A stretch of DNA of 61,483 nt, from positions 1 to 61,483 of the forward strand of contig CAINJJ010000020.1 of the NCBI GenBank assembly GCA_903849645.1, written 5' to 3'. This document shows positions 1 through 9,400 of the stretch, piece by piece. Source of the DNA: an uncultured Acidobacteriaceae bacterium (GTDB lineage: Bacteria > Acidobacteriota > Terriglobia > Terriglobales > Acidobacteriaceae). Each line of letters begins with the position of its first letter. Position 1 is the first letter of the stretch. A program made the translations under genes and the position numbers. The notes beneath the pieces were generated by a model. It saw nothing but the letters and a program-made list of their open reading frames with translations. It was not told the origin of the DNA and made no database searches.

Positions 1-65
1 GCGCCGAATCAACTTCGGCACTCCCCAAAGAAAAATGCTTGTCCGCGAAATCAATGCCTGGCGGG

Positions 66-172
66 GTGGTCTACTTTTACTCCGCCACGTCACGCCGCTA
101 ACGCGGCGCTACGTGGTCTATTTTTGCTCCGGCGCGTACAAAGCGCGCAAAATCAATGGGATTGAGCCCCTT
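66..172. repeat. Palindromic intergenic repeat, second family, copy 1
   Basis: No gene is supported in the first 275 bases. Two imperfect copies of GTGGTCTAnTTTTnCTCCG lie at 66-84 and 113-131. Between them is an inverted repeat, CCACGT at 85-90 with ACGTGG at 111-116 and an inner GCCGC/GCGGC stem at 94-98/103-107. The right end, AAAATCAATGGGATTGAGCCC at about 149-168, matches the right end of the repeat at 2861-2945 closely. Function is unknown. Confidence 0.5.
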
Positions 173-275
173 GTGGAGGTCGGGCCCAGGCAAAGGGGAG
201 AAGTTGATGGCTGCGGTTTGACCCATGGTCCCCAGCGAACTCACCAGCCCAGCCTCTCTGCGATACTCTGAACTC

Positions 276-1139
276 ATGCGGGCAGTCCCTTCTCGGCTTC
301 TTCAACTTCTGATCGTGGTAACCCTGGCCATCGCGGCGCCCGCTTTCGCCCAGCAGGATCCCTTTCGCTGGATGGACTTCCACTCCGAAAAGGACCAGGA
401 CATCATCGTTTGGGTCACCCGATCCCTGGCCGCTGAAAAGTGGACCGCCATCCGCGAAATCGGCGTCCAGTACGACGCCGCCCTCGTGGTCACCACCCTC
501 CGTCCCAGCCCCCAGTCGCCCGCCAACGCCGACGCCTTCTCCCTCTGGAGCGTCAATCTTACCAACCGCGCCATCACCCCGCTCCTCAAGGGCGTCAACC
601 TTCGCTGGCTCGACTGGCTGCGCCTCGCCGATGGCGCGCCGCTCGAGCTCGGCATCCTCTACGACAACTGCGTCGAGTGCCCCGCCGACACCTATCTCAC
701 TTCGCTCTACTACGACTACACCCAGCACGTCTGGGCCGCCCGCTGGATGCGCGGTTCGCAGGCTGTCCCCATCACCAGCGCCAACGCCCCGGCCGGCATC
801 GCCTGGACCCACGTCTATGCTGTTCTCTCCGAGCCCAACGGCCGCGAACTCATCGGCGCATGGAGCCACTTTGACTACGGCCAGCAGAAGCCCCCCGAGG
901 ATTTCGTTTATCGCTATGACCTCGACCCCTACAGCCGGCTTGAACGCACCCAGCTCCTCTCCGCCAAGGAGGCCGACGCCATGAAGCAGCGCCTCTGCGC
1001 CACCCAGGGAGTCGTCCCCGGCCTCGCCCATGGCCAGGATTCGCCCCTTTGCCAGGAGATCCTCAAGCCCCAGTGGGTCCGCAAGCCCGTCACCACTCCC
1101 CCCGCCAACAATCACGGCCAGTCCCAGCCCCCCCGCTGA
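276..1139 (+). CDS. Secreted protein of unknown function
   Basis: The product is about 287 residues, starting at the ATG at 276. That start gives a clean signal peptide: basic MRAVPSR, a hydrophobic run, then an AFAQ-type cleavage site near residue 26. An upstream in-frame start at 225 would put 17 non-hydrophobic residues before the signal peptide and is rejected. The mature part is soluble and looks globular, with many Trp and Tyr, and a cysteine pair in DNCVECP around residues 130-135. I recognise no domain. The next gene, a lipoprotein, follows after 77 bases. Codon use (C in third position) matches the core genes, so it looks native. Confidence 0.75.
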   Translation: MRAVPSRLLQLLIVVTLAIAAPAFAQQDPFRWMDFHSEKDQDIIVWVTRSLAAEKWTAIREIGVQYDAALVVTTLRPSPQSPANADAFSLWSVNLTNRAITPLLKGVNLRWLDWLRLADGAPLELGILYDNCVECPADTYLTSLYYDYTQHVWAARWMRGSQAVPITSANAPAGIAWTHVYAVLSEPNGRELIGAWSHFDYGQQKPPEDFVYRYDLDPYSRLERTQLLSAKEADAMKQRLCATQGVVPGLAHGQDSPLCQEILKPQWVRKPVTTPPANNHGQSQPPR

Positions 1140-1216
1140 ACTCAACCTCCGCGGTCAATATAGGCCTGCGGAGTACCCTCCGCTCTGGTTAGTCTCAAGA
1201 CTGACTGGAGATTGAA

Positions 1217-2734
1217 ATGATTGATATCAAGAGATTTGGGCGCTTCTCGACGCTTGCCCTGGTGGTTCTCGTCCTCACTGCCGGATGCCGCAAGGACCTG
1301 AGTCAAGTCGCGGCCGGCTCCGTGCAGGACCCGTCTTCCGACCCCGCCGCCGCCAATCTGGCCCCTGACTCCGGCAACAGCAGTACGCCTGCAACCTATA
1401 GCGCCGCCAACGCCAGCCCCGCGCCGGCTGCCTACTCGGGGCAGCAGCAGAGCGCTCCCCCACCCGACAACGGCGGCTACTACGACTCAAACGCCGGCCA
1501 ACCCCAGGATCAGGGCTCCGACGACCCCGGTTACGGCGAGCAGCCCGTGCAATACGCCACCCAGCCTCCTCCCCCCATCCCCGACTACGACCAGCCCCAG
1601 GCTCCCGGCGACGACTATCTCTGGACCCCCGGCTACTGGGGATACGCCGACATGGGCTATTACTGGGTCCCCGGCGTCTGGGTCGAGGCTCCCTATGAGG
1701 GCGCCCTCTGGACCCCAGGTTACTGGGGCTATCGCAACCATCGCTACGGCTTCTACCGCGGCTACTGGGGCCCCCATATCGGCTACTATGGCGGCATCGA
1801 CTACGGCTTCGGCTATATCGGCTTCGGCTACCAGGGCGGCTACTGGGGCGGCGGTCACTTCAACTACAACCGATCCGTCAACAACGTCAATATCACCGTC
1901 GTCCACAACGTCTATAACCGCTCCGTAGGGGACGGCCGTCGCGGCGGCGACCGCATCAGCTTCACCGGCGGCGTGGGCGGGTTGCAGGTGCGCGCCAGGC
2001 CCGCGGAAATGGCTGCCCAGCGTGAGATGCACGCCCAGCCCATGTCCGCGCAAATGCAAAACGAGCGCGCAGCCAGCGGCAATCGCGCCCAGTTTGCCAC
2101 CCAGAACCACGGCCGCCCCGCCAGCTTTGCCGTCAGCCAGCCTCTCACCGCCGACCGCAACGTCCGCGCCCCCGCCTCCGTACAGATGCGCAATGACGCC
2201 GAAGCGCAACAGCGCGACAAGGGCCGCAACCAGCCCGGCTCAGTCCAGCAACAGCGTCCCGGCCAACCCGGTCAGGCCCAGCCCGACCAGACTCCGCCCT
2301 TTCAAAACCGGCCCGGACGCGACCAGACCAATCAGCCCCAACCCAACCGCGATCAGCCCAACCCCTTCCAGCAGAACCGCAACCAGCCGCAGCCCAACCG
2401 CGACCAGCCCGGTAACACCCCGCAGCCGCAGCAGGCTCCCCGGCAAATTGCCCCGCAAAACCAGCATCAGATTGCTCCTGAACGCCAGGTTGCACCGCAG
2501 CCTCAGCGTCCGGAGTATCAACAACGCCAGCAGGCCCCTCAGCAACAGCCGCAGCATCAGGCCGCCCCGCAGCAGCAGGAACGCCCGCAGGCCCCGCAAC
2601 AGCAACAGAGGCAACAGGCGCCTCAACAACAGCAGCGCCAGCAAGCCCCCCAGCAGCAACAACAGCACCAGCAGGCGCCCCAACAGCAGCACCAGGCGCC
2701 CCCGCAGCGCGAGGAAGAGAAGCATCCCAAATAG
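1217..2734 (+). CDS. WXXGXW-repeat lipoprotein with a Gln/Pro-rich tail
   Basis: The 505-residue product begins with a lipoprotein signal: a basic N-terminus, a hydrophobic stretch, and the lipobox LTAGC near residues 20-24, so Cys24 would be lipidated. Residues about 135-175 hold two or three copies of the YXWGXW/WXXGXW repeat (WTPGYWGY, YYWVPGVW, WTPGYWGY). They are followed by a Gly/Tyr-rich stretch (about 175-215) containing GYWG and GYIGFGY. From about residue 330 to the end the protein is almost only Gln, Pro, Asn and Arg with direct repeats such as QQAPQQQ, probably disordered. Such proteins are seen in envelopes but have no known biochemical role. The tail is low-complexity and likely to vary in length between strains. 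Confidence 0.8.
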   Translation: MIDIKRFGRFSTLALVVLVLTAGCRKDLSQVAAGSVQDPSSDPAAANLAPDSGNSSTPATYSAANASPAPAAYSGQQQSAPPPDNGGYYDSNAGQPQDQGSDDPGYGEQPVQYATQPPPPIPDYDQPQAPGDDYLWTPGYWGYADMGYYWVPGVWVEAPYEGALWTPGYWGYRNHRYGFYRGYWGPHIGYYGGIDYGFGYIGFGYQGGYWGGGHFNYNRSVNNVNITVVHNVYNRSVGDGRRGGDRISFTGGVGGLQVRARPAEMAAQREMHAQPMSAQMQNERAASGNRAQFATQNHGRPASFAVSQPLTADRNVRAPASVQMRNDAEAQQRDKGRNQPGSVQQQRPGQPGQAQPDQTPPFQNRPGRDQTNQPQPNRDQPNPFQQNRNQPQPNRDQPGNTPQPQQAPRQIAPQNQHQIAPERQVAPQPQRPEYQQRQQAPQQQPQHQAAPQQQERPQAPQQQQRQQAPQQQQRQQAPQQQQQHQQAPQQQHQAPPQREEEKHPK

Positions 2735-2766
2735 CCGCCAGGCTCAACGGGGTTCAACCGGCTCGG

Positions 2767-2806
2767 GTGCCCCATCCTTTCCGCGACTTCACGCGGAAAG
2801 GGTGGG
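2767..2806 (+). repeat. Hairpin repeat (REP-like family), isolated copy
   Basis: GTGCCCC is followed by a 12-bp stem, ATCCTTTCCGCG paired with CGCGGAAAGGGT (one G-T pair), around a 6-base loop, and then GGG. The outer GTGCCCC...GGG frame is shared with the cluster at 10.0-13.2 kb. The upstream GCGGGTGGCCC box and the downstream CACGAACC box of the full element are missing here, so this is a partial copy. Confidence 0.6.
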
Positions 2807-2860
2807 CCGGCCACCGCGCCGAAAAGTGCGCGTTAGACACGCGGGCATAACCGGACAGAA

Positions 2861-2945
2861 AAACTCCATCAATGCCATTGAAGTGTCAGGGCACGACTTC
2901 AGTTGTGCCGATAAGGCGAGCAAGATCAATGGGCTTTAGGCCCTG
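2861..2945. repeat. Palindromic intergenic repeat, second family, copy 2
   Basis: A hairpin GGCACGAC-ttca-GTTGTGCC lies at 2890-2909. It is followed by GCAAGATCAATGGGCTTTAGG, which closely matches the right end of the repeat at 66-172. The stems differ between the two copies but the right-hand tail is conserved. Confidence 0.5.
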
Positions 2946-3011
2946 GGGAAAGGGCGTCCCCCAAAAGGCCAGATCAGAGGTTGCCTGGGTCAAGCGGTTT
3001 TTACCTGCCGC

Positions 3012-3578
3012 CTACTCCACCGCCAGCACCCTGACCGCCGCCAGTGACCTCACCCAGCGGGCCGGCCGTTTCTCCCCGGCAGCCACCATTTGCAGCGCGC
3101 CTCCCGGCAGCGGCTTGCCCTCCAGCCCATCGGCCACAATCACCGTTCCCTCGTGCAGGTCGGGGTTCACCTCGGCCACCGAATACACCGCCTTGTACCC
3201 GTCCGACCCCTCGGCCACCAGGTAGAGCCGCAGGTCCTTGCCGTGCTGCTTTGCGGGCACTCCCAGCGGCGTCAGCAGGTCCATCAGCAGCACGCCCGTG
3301 AAGGTCTGGTTAGCCTTCAAGTGCTCGTTGAACACGGTCAGCGTCCTGTGCGGCAGCGCGGCCAGCGTCGCCGGTGTCCACTCGGCGGTTTTGTCGCCAA
3401 AGCTGACCTTCAGCGGCCCGGCGGGCGGCAGCTTTTCGTCCATGCCGTGTCCCATCGCCATCCCGCCCATCGGAGCCGCGCCGCCCATCGGGGTACCCGG
3501 AGTCTGCGCCCCAGCACGCGCAGCCGCCAACCCCAGTGCCGCCATCAAAACCGCCGCTAAAACCCTCATCTGTGCCAT
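3012..3578 (-). CDS. Small secreted protein with a molybdopterin-binding (SUOX-like) fold
   Basis: Starting at the ATG at 3578 (a second ATG three codons on is equally possible) gives about 188 residues with a signal peptide ending near ARAGAQ. A Met/Gly-rich linker follows, with repeats of GGAAPMGGMAMGHGM, reminiscent of metal-binding Met/His segments. The C-terminal 120 residues (FGDKTAEWTPATLAALPHRTL, FTGVLLMDLLTPLG, LYLVAEGSDGYKAVYSVAEV) resemble the oxidoreductase molybdopterin-binding domain of the sulfite oxidase superfamily. The mature part has no cysteine, so the usual molybdenum ligand is absent and catalysis is doubtful. The gene is divergent from nuoI with only 34 bases between the starts. 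Domain call moderate, function unknown. Confidence 0.6.
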   Translation of the reverse strand: MAQMRVLAAVLMAALGLAAARAGAQTPGTPMGGAAPMGGMAMGHGMDEKLPPAGPLKVSFGDKTAEWTPATLAALPHRTLTVFNEHLKANQTFTGVLLMDLLTPLGVPAKQHGKDLRLYLVAEGSDGYKAVYSVAEVNPDLHEGTVIVADGLEGKPLPGGALQMVAAGEKRPARWVRSLAAVRVLAVE

Positions 3579-3600
3579 CGAATTCCCCCGGATTCCATCG

Positions 3601-3606
3601 TATACT
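3601..3606 (+). promoter_or_regulatory. -10 element of nuoI, probably a leaderless transcript
   Basis: TATACT ends six bases before the nuoI ATG. A start seven bases after the -10 box would fall on the A of the ATG, so the mRNA would have no leader; no Shine-Dalgarno sequence is present. The same six-base spacing occurs at rph (36616) and the nei-type gene (46038). Confidence 0.45.
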
Positions 3607-3612
3607 TGCCTC

Positions 3613-4083
3613 ATGTCGATCGTGCGCAACGCTGCCGCCATTGCCAAGGGCATGAGCATTACCTTCGGACAGATCTTCCAGCCCACTGAGGTCGAGAACT
3701 ATCCCGACGGCAAGGGTCCCCTCCGCGGAGCCGTCCTCGAGCAGCGCTACCGTGGCGCCCACGTTTTGCAGCGCGACGAAAACGGCCTGGAAAAGTGCGT
3801 CGCCTGTTACCTCTGCGCCGTTGCCTGCCCCTCCAACTGCATCTACATCGAGGCCGCTGAAAACACCGAGGAGACCCGCATCTCCTCGTCCGAGCGCTAC
3901 GCCAAGGTCTACAACATCGACTACAACCGCTGCATCTTCTGCGGTTACTGTGTCGAGGCCTGCCCCACCGACGCCATCACCCATGGTCACGGCTTCGAGC
4001 TCGCTACCCTCAACGCCACCACCCTCGTCATGCGCAAGGAAGACATGCTTGTCCCGGTGGCGGCCATCGCAGCCGCAAAATAG
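3613..4083 (+). CDS. nuoI: NADH-quinone oxidoreductase subunit I (NuoI-like, two 4Fe-4S clusters)
   Basis: The 156-residue product is the ferredoxin-like subunit that passes electrons through clusters N6a and N6b in complex I. Two cluster motifs are complete: Cys62-65-68-72 in CVACYLCAVACP, and Cys107-110-113-117 in CIFCGYCVEACP. The N-terminal MSIVRNAAAIAKGMSITFGQ and the EQRYRGAHVLQRDENGLEKC stretch before cluster 1 are typical of NuoI. The length fits the family. The start at 3613 follows from this N-terminus. No other nuo gene is adjacent: the flanking genes are a divergent molybdopterin-fold protein and a diguanylate cyclase. It is either an orphan copy or part of a complex I encoded in pieces. 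Confidence 0.9.
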   Translation: MSIVRNAAAIAKGMSITFGQIFQPTEVENYPDGKGPLRGAVLEQRYRGAHVLQRDENGLEKCVACYLCAVACPSNCIYIEAAENTEETRISSSERYAKVYNIDYNRCIFCGYCVEACPTDAITHGHGFELATLNATTLVMRKEDMLVPVAAIAAAK

Positions 4084-4340
4084 CTCCGTTGCCTGCTGTC
4101 GTTCCCTGCGCGCCAGCCCTGAACCTGCCTGCCAAGTCCCAAATCGGCGCTTCCCAATTCAATTCAGACCGCCGCTCAGGCCCACGTGCATCCCCCCATC
4201 GAGCGCTTCTCACAGCGTGCTAAAATCGTCTTTCTCGTTGCTGACCCCGCAATGAACACACAGAGAGCGGCTTCTTCCGCCAGCATTTCCGCCGCTCTGC
4301 TTGATTGGGCCCCCAGGGTTGTTCCGCCAGGAAGGGAAAG

Positions 4341-6314
4341 ATGCCCGCTCGACTCCCGATGATGGGAAATTTGATTCTGTCTTTGGCCTGTGCGGCTGCC
4401 CTCTCCCAGTCGCCTTCGCTCCTTCCAACCATCACCACAGCACATGCCGTGCACAGCCTTTCTCCTGAGCAGGCGGCGCGCGCCTTTCCCGTCCACCTCC
4501 GCGCTGTCGTCACCTACTTCGATCGCTATATCGACAAGCGCCACGGCGCTCTCTTCATTCATGACCCGTCCGGCAGCATCTTCGTCGCGCTCCCTTTGGA
4601 GCCCGTCCTCCCACTCCAAAGCGGCGACCTGATTGAGGTCACGGGCGTCACAGGGCCTGGCGATTATGCCCCCATCATCGCGGAACCGCATATCAAGGTC
4701 GTCGGCCATACGCAGCTTCCTGTCCCCGCCGCCCGGCCCACCATGGCCGAGTTGCTCGCCCCCCGGTGGGATGGCCAATGGGCCGAAATTCAGGGCGTCG
4801 TCCATGAGGTCCACGTCAACGCCACCAACGCAACCCTGGTCATCGCCACTGCGGGCGGCTCCATCTCCGCCACAACTGTGGTCCAGAAGGGTGTCAACTA
4901 CCAGGCGCTCCTCGATTCCGTCATCCGGCTCTACGCCAACAACGCTCCGGTCTTCAACCGGGCGCGCCAGTTGGTCGGCGTCCACCTTTACTTTCCGCCG
5001 GTCGACGCCCTCAAGGTCATCGAAGCTGCCCCCGCCGACCCCTACGCCGTCCCCGCGCTCTCGGCCTCCAACCTGTTGCGCTACACCCCCGGCGTTGAAC
5101 TCGCACGCCGCGCCCGTGTCCGCGGGGTCGTCACCCTCGACTGGCCGGGCCGCAGAATCTGCATCCAGCAGGAAGCCGCCGGCCTCTGCATGCTCGATGA
5201 GCAGGGCACTTCCGTCCAAACAGGCAGTCTCGTGGACGTACTCGGCTTTCCGACTGTCCGCGATTACAAGGCGACTCTGGAAAATCCCACCCTCCGCCTT
5301 GTCGACGCCGTCGCCCCGCAGCCTGAGCCTCAATCCACCGTTGTCTCCAAGGCGATTCTCGGCGACACCGACGGCCAGTTGGTGCGCATCGAGGGCACCC
5401 TCATCGGCCAGGAGCACGCTTCCGGCGACCTGACCCTCATCCTCCGTTCCGGCGCTGACCTCTTCATGGCCACCCTGCCCAGAAGCGCAATCCCAACCGG
5501 TCTGCCGCGCTGGAAAGACACCAGCAAGCTCAGCCTCACCGGCATCTGTAGCGTCCAGTACAGTTCTGAAGCCACAAACAGGGGCGAGGGCGGCGTCCGC
5601 CCTGCCTCGGTCCTGGTCCTGCTCCGCTCCGTCGCCGACGTCCAGGTGCTCCAGTCCCCCTCCTGGTGGACCACCCAGCACTCGCTGATGGTCCTTGGCG
5701 TGGCCGTGCTTCTCATTGTTTCCGCCTTCGCCTGGGTCGTCGTCCTCCGCCGCCGCGTTGAGCTGGCAACCGAAGCCCTCCGCCAGAGCCAGGAGCGACT
5801 CCGCTTCATCTCCGAACACGACGCCCTCACCGGCCTTCCCAATCGCATCCTTCTCCACGACCGCCTCAACATGGCCCTAAGTCGCGCCCAGAGATTCAAA
5901 AAGGGCCTCGCCCTCCTCATGGTGGACGTCGACTACTTCAAGGAGGTCAATGACGCTCTTGGCCATCACGCCGGCGACCGCCTCCTCCGCGAGCTCGCCC
6001 TCCGCATCAGCGAGGCGGTGCGCAAGACTGATACTGTAGCCCGCATCGGCGGCGACGAGTTCATTGTCCTGCTGCCTGATTTGCAACTGCCTTCTGACGC
6101 CGAGTCCATCGCCGCCAAGATTCTGGCCGCCATCTCCGCTCCGTTTGCCATCGGAGCAGCTCCCGTCTCCGTCACCGTCAGCCTCGGCGTCTGCCACTAT
6201 CCCCTGGGCGGAGCCGACGCAGAAGCCCTGCTGCAAAGCGTCGACGCCGCCATGTACCGCGCCAAGGCCAGCGGCCGCAACAGCTTCCAGGTCTTCACGC
6301 CGACCGCGACCTAG
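4341..6314 (+). CDS. Membrane diguanylate cyclase with periplasmic OB-like sensor region
   Basis: The product (657 residues from the ATG at 4341, preceded by AGGAAGG) would make c-di-GMP from two GTP. It has an N-terminal signal or membrane segment. A long periplasmic region (about 30-450) follows, with repeated OB-fold-like blocks (VVTYFDRYIDKRHGALFIHD, then GDLIEVTGVTGPGDYAP), an arrangement also found in sensor proteins of this phylum. One transmembrane helix lies around 455-477 (SLMVLGVAVLLIVSAFAWVV), then a short coiled linker and a GGDEF domain. The active site GGDEF is intact at 570-574, and RKTD five residues before it fits the RxxD inhibitory I-site, so product inhibition is expected. 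No EAL domain. The signal sensed is unknown. Confidence 0.85.
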   Translation: MPARLPMMGNLILSLACAAALSQSPSLLPTITTAHAVHSLSPEQAARAFPVHLRAVVTYFDRYIDKRHGALFIHDPSGSIFVALPLEPVLPLQSGDLIEVTGVTGPGDYAPIIAEPHIKVVGHTQLPVPAARPTMAELLAPRWDGQWAEIQGVVHEVHVNATNATLVIATAGGSISATTVVQKGVNYQALLDSVIRLYANNAPVFNRARQLVGVHLYFPPVDALKVIEAAPADPYAVPALSASNLLRYTPGVELARRARVRGVVTLDWPGRRICIQQEAAGLCMLDEQGTSVQTGSLVDVLGFPTVRDYKATLENPTLRLVDAVAPQPEPQSTVVSKAILGDTDGQLVRIEGTLIGQEHASGDLTLILRSGADLFMATLPRSAIPTGLPRWKDTSKLSLTGICSVQYSSEATNRGEGGVRPASVLVLLRSVADVQVLQSPSWWTTQHSLMVLGVAVLLIVSAFAWVVVLRRRVELATEALRQSQERLRFISEHDALTGLPNRILLHDRLNMALSRAQRFKKGLALLMVDVDYFKEVNDALGHHAGDRLLRELALRISEAVRKTDTVARIGGDEFIVLLPDLQLPSDAESIAAKILAAISAPFAIGAAPVSVTVSLGVCHYPLGGADAEALLQSVDAAMYRAKASGRNSFQVFTPTAT

Positions 6315-6414
6315 GTCGTTCTGTCCCTCCATTTCCGCCCTCTCGCCGCTAACCCGCCCCTTCCCATTTATCCTTGAAACGATGGCCCTTTTTCCTCGCA
6401 ATTTCAGAGGGTCC

Positions 6415-9400
6415 ATGACATCAGGAGCGACCTTGGCGGACTTTCTCTCAGAACTGAAGCAGCGCGTACTCGTCTACGACGGCGCAATGGGCACCAACGT
6501 CCAGAAGCACAACCTCACGCCCGACGACTTCTGGGGCAAGGAGGGTTGCAACGAGCTCCTCGTCCTCTCCCGTCCCGACGTGATCCGCGCCGTTCACGCC
6601 TCCTTCTTCGAGGCCGGCTGCGACATCATCGAGACCGACAGCTTCGGCTCCACCAGCATCGTCCTCGCCGAGTACGAGCTCCAGGACCGGACCCGCGAGC
6701 TCAACCTCGCCGCCGCCCGCCTGGCCCGCTCCGTCGCTGACGAATACTCCACCCCTGCCTGGCCCCGCTTCGTCGCCGGCTCCATGGGACCCACCACCAA
6801 GCTCCCCTCGCTCGGCCACATCGGCTACGACGCCATGGCCGCCTCTTATCGCGAACAGGCTGAGGCACTCATCGAGGGCGGCGTGGACGTGCTCCTCATC
6901 GAGACCTGCCAGGACCTGCTCCAGGCCAAGATCGCCCTCGCCGCCTGCCAGGACGCCATTCGCGACGCCCGCGAAGGCAAAATCCCCTCCACCGGCCGCC
7001 ACGTCGCCCTCCAGGTCCAGATCACCCTCGAGGCCACCGGCACCATGCTGCTCGGCTCCGAGATTGGCGCGGCCCTCGCCGTTCTCGAGACCTTCCAGCC
7101 CGACATCATCGGCCTCAACTGCGCCACCGGACCCGCCGAGATGAACGACGCCGTCCGCTTCCTCTGCCAGAACTCCACCCTCCCCATCAGCGTGCTGCCC
7201 AACGCCGGCCTGCCCCAGAACGAGGGCGGCCACGCCGTCTACAAGCTCACCCCCGCCGAGATGGCCGCCTATCTGCGGCAGTTCGTCTCCGAATACGGCG
7301 TCCAGGTGGTCGGCGGCTGCTGCGGCACCACCCCCGAGCACCTCCGCGCCGTCGCCGATGCCGTCCGCGGCCTCGCCCCCGCCACCCGCGCGCTCCTCCC
7401 CCAGTCGGTCGCCGCCAGCGCCTTCGCCTCCCAGACCCTCGAAGCCGATGCCCAGCCCATCATCATCGCCGAGGAGATGAACACGACCACCCGCCTCGAG
7501 CACTTCCGCAACATGGTCCGCGCCCAGGACTACGACGGCATCCTCGCCCTCGCCAAGCGCCTCGTCACCGAGGGCTCCCAGATGCTCGACCTCTGCTGCG
7601 CCATCGTCGGCGAAGACGAGATGGCCTACATGAACGCGGTGCTCGAGAAGATCGCCACCCGCGTCCTCGCGCCCATCCTGGTTGACTCCACCGAGGCTCC
7701 CGTTATTGAGGAAGCCCTCAAGCGCATCCCCGGCAAGCCCGTCATCAACTCCATCAACCTTGAAGACGGCGAAAAGCGCACCAGCCTCGTGCTCCCCATG
7801 GCCCGCCGCTACGGCGCAGCCGTCATCGCCCTCACCATCGACGAGCAGGGCATGGCCCTCACCGCTGACCGCAAGGTCGCCATCGCCCACCGCATCCACG
7901 ACCTCGCGGTCGGCAAATACGGCCTCCGCCCGGAAGACCTCATCTTCGACCCCCTGACCCTGCCCATCTCCACCGGCCAGGAAGACTACCGCTCCGCCGC
8001 CATTGAGACCCTTGAAGCCGTCCGCCGCATCAAGCTCGAGTTGCCCCGTTGCCGCACCGTCCTCGGCGTCTCCAACATCTCCTTTGGCCTCAACGCCTAC
8101 GCCCGCCGCGTGCTCAACTCCGTCTTTCTCAAGGAAGCCGTGGACCGCGGCCTCGACGCCGCCATCGTCAACTACTCCAAGATCTACCCCCTCTACAAGA
8201 TCCCCGAGGTCGAGGTCGATCTCGCCCGCAAGCTCATCTTCCAGGACGCCGCCGGCACTGGCAGCGAGCCCCTCCAGAACTTCATGGCCCACTTCGCCTC
8301 CATCGGCAAGGGCTCCGTTCAGGAGGAAGTGCTCTCCGTTGAAAACCTCACCGTCGATGAAAAGCTCAAGCAGCTCATCATCCGCGGCGAGCGCTCCATC
8401 GGCCTCGGAGACCAGAAGCAATCCCTGGAGGAAGCCCTCGAAGCCGCCCTCGCCACCTACACCCCGCTCGACCTCATCAACACCGTCCTGCTCGACGGCA
8501 TGAAGACCGTGGGCGACCTCTTCGGCGCGCGCAAGATGCAACTCCCCTCCGTGCTCGACTCCGCCGCCGTCATGAAGGCCGCGGTCGCCTATCTCGAGCC
8601 CAAAATGGAGAAATCCGACGGCGGCGGCAAGGGCACCATGGTGCTGGCCACCGTCAAAGGCGACGTCCACGACATCGGCAAGAACCTCGTCGACATCATC
8701 CTCTCCAACAACGGCTATCGCGTCGTCAACCTCGGCATCAAGCAGCCCTCTGACGCCATCATCGCTGCCGCGCGCGAGGCCAACGCCGGCGCCATCGGCC
8801 TCAGTGGGCTCCTCGTCAAGTCCACGCTCGAGATGAAGTATGTCCTCCAGGACCTTGAACGCCTCGGCATGACCGTACCCGTCATCTGCGGCGGCGCGGC
8901 CCTCACCCGCAAGTACGTTGAAGAAGACCTGCGCAAGGAGTACGCCGGCCCCGTCTTCTATGCCGAAGACGCCTTCGCAGGCCTCCACGTCATGTCCGAC
9001 CTCACCTCCGACGACCCCGCCGTCCGCGAGCGCAGGGAAGAGGAAGGCAAGACCGTCAAGGTCTTTGCCCGCGGCAGCGTGGCGACCGCCGATGAGACCC
9101 CCGCCGCCCTCACCGCCGATGGCCGCTCCCCGGTCGTCGAGCGGGTTGCCGATATCCCAACCCCCGCCTTCTGGGGCCCCCGCGTCTTCAAGGATTACTC
9201 CCTCGACGACCTCTTCCCCTATATCAACGAAACCGCCCTCTTCAAAAACCAGTGGCAGCTCAAGACCGCCTCCGCGGCCGACTACCTCCGCCTCGTCGAA
9301 GAGAAATACCGCCCCATCCTCCACGAGCTGCAGGAGGAGGTAAAGGCTGCCGGCTGGTTCGAGCCCAAGTCCATCCTCGGCTTCTATCCCTGCGCCGGAG

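Noticed and set aside
225..275. Extended N-terminus of the first gene
   Set aside because: It places 17 polar residues before a clear signal peptide and has no ribosome site.
6315..6414. Cobalamin or S-adenosylmethionine riboswitch before metH
   Set aside because: The gap is 100 bases and lacks the B12-box and any SAM-box core.
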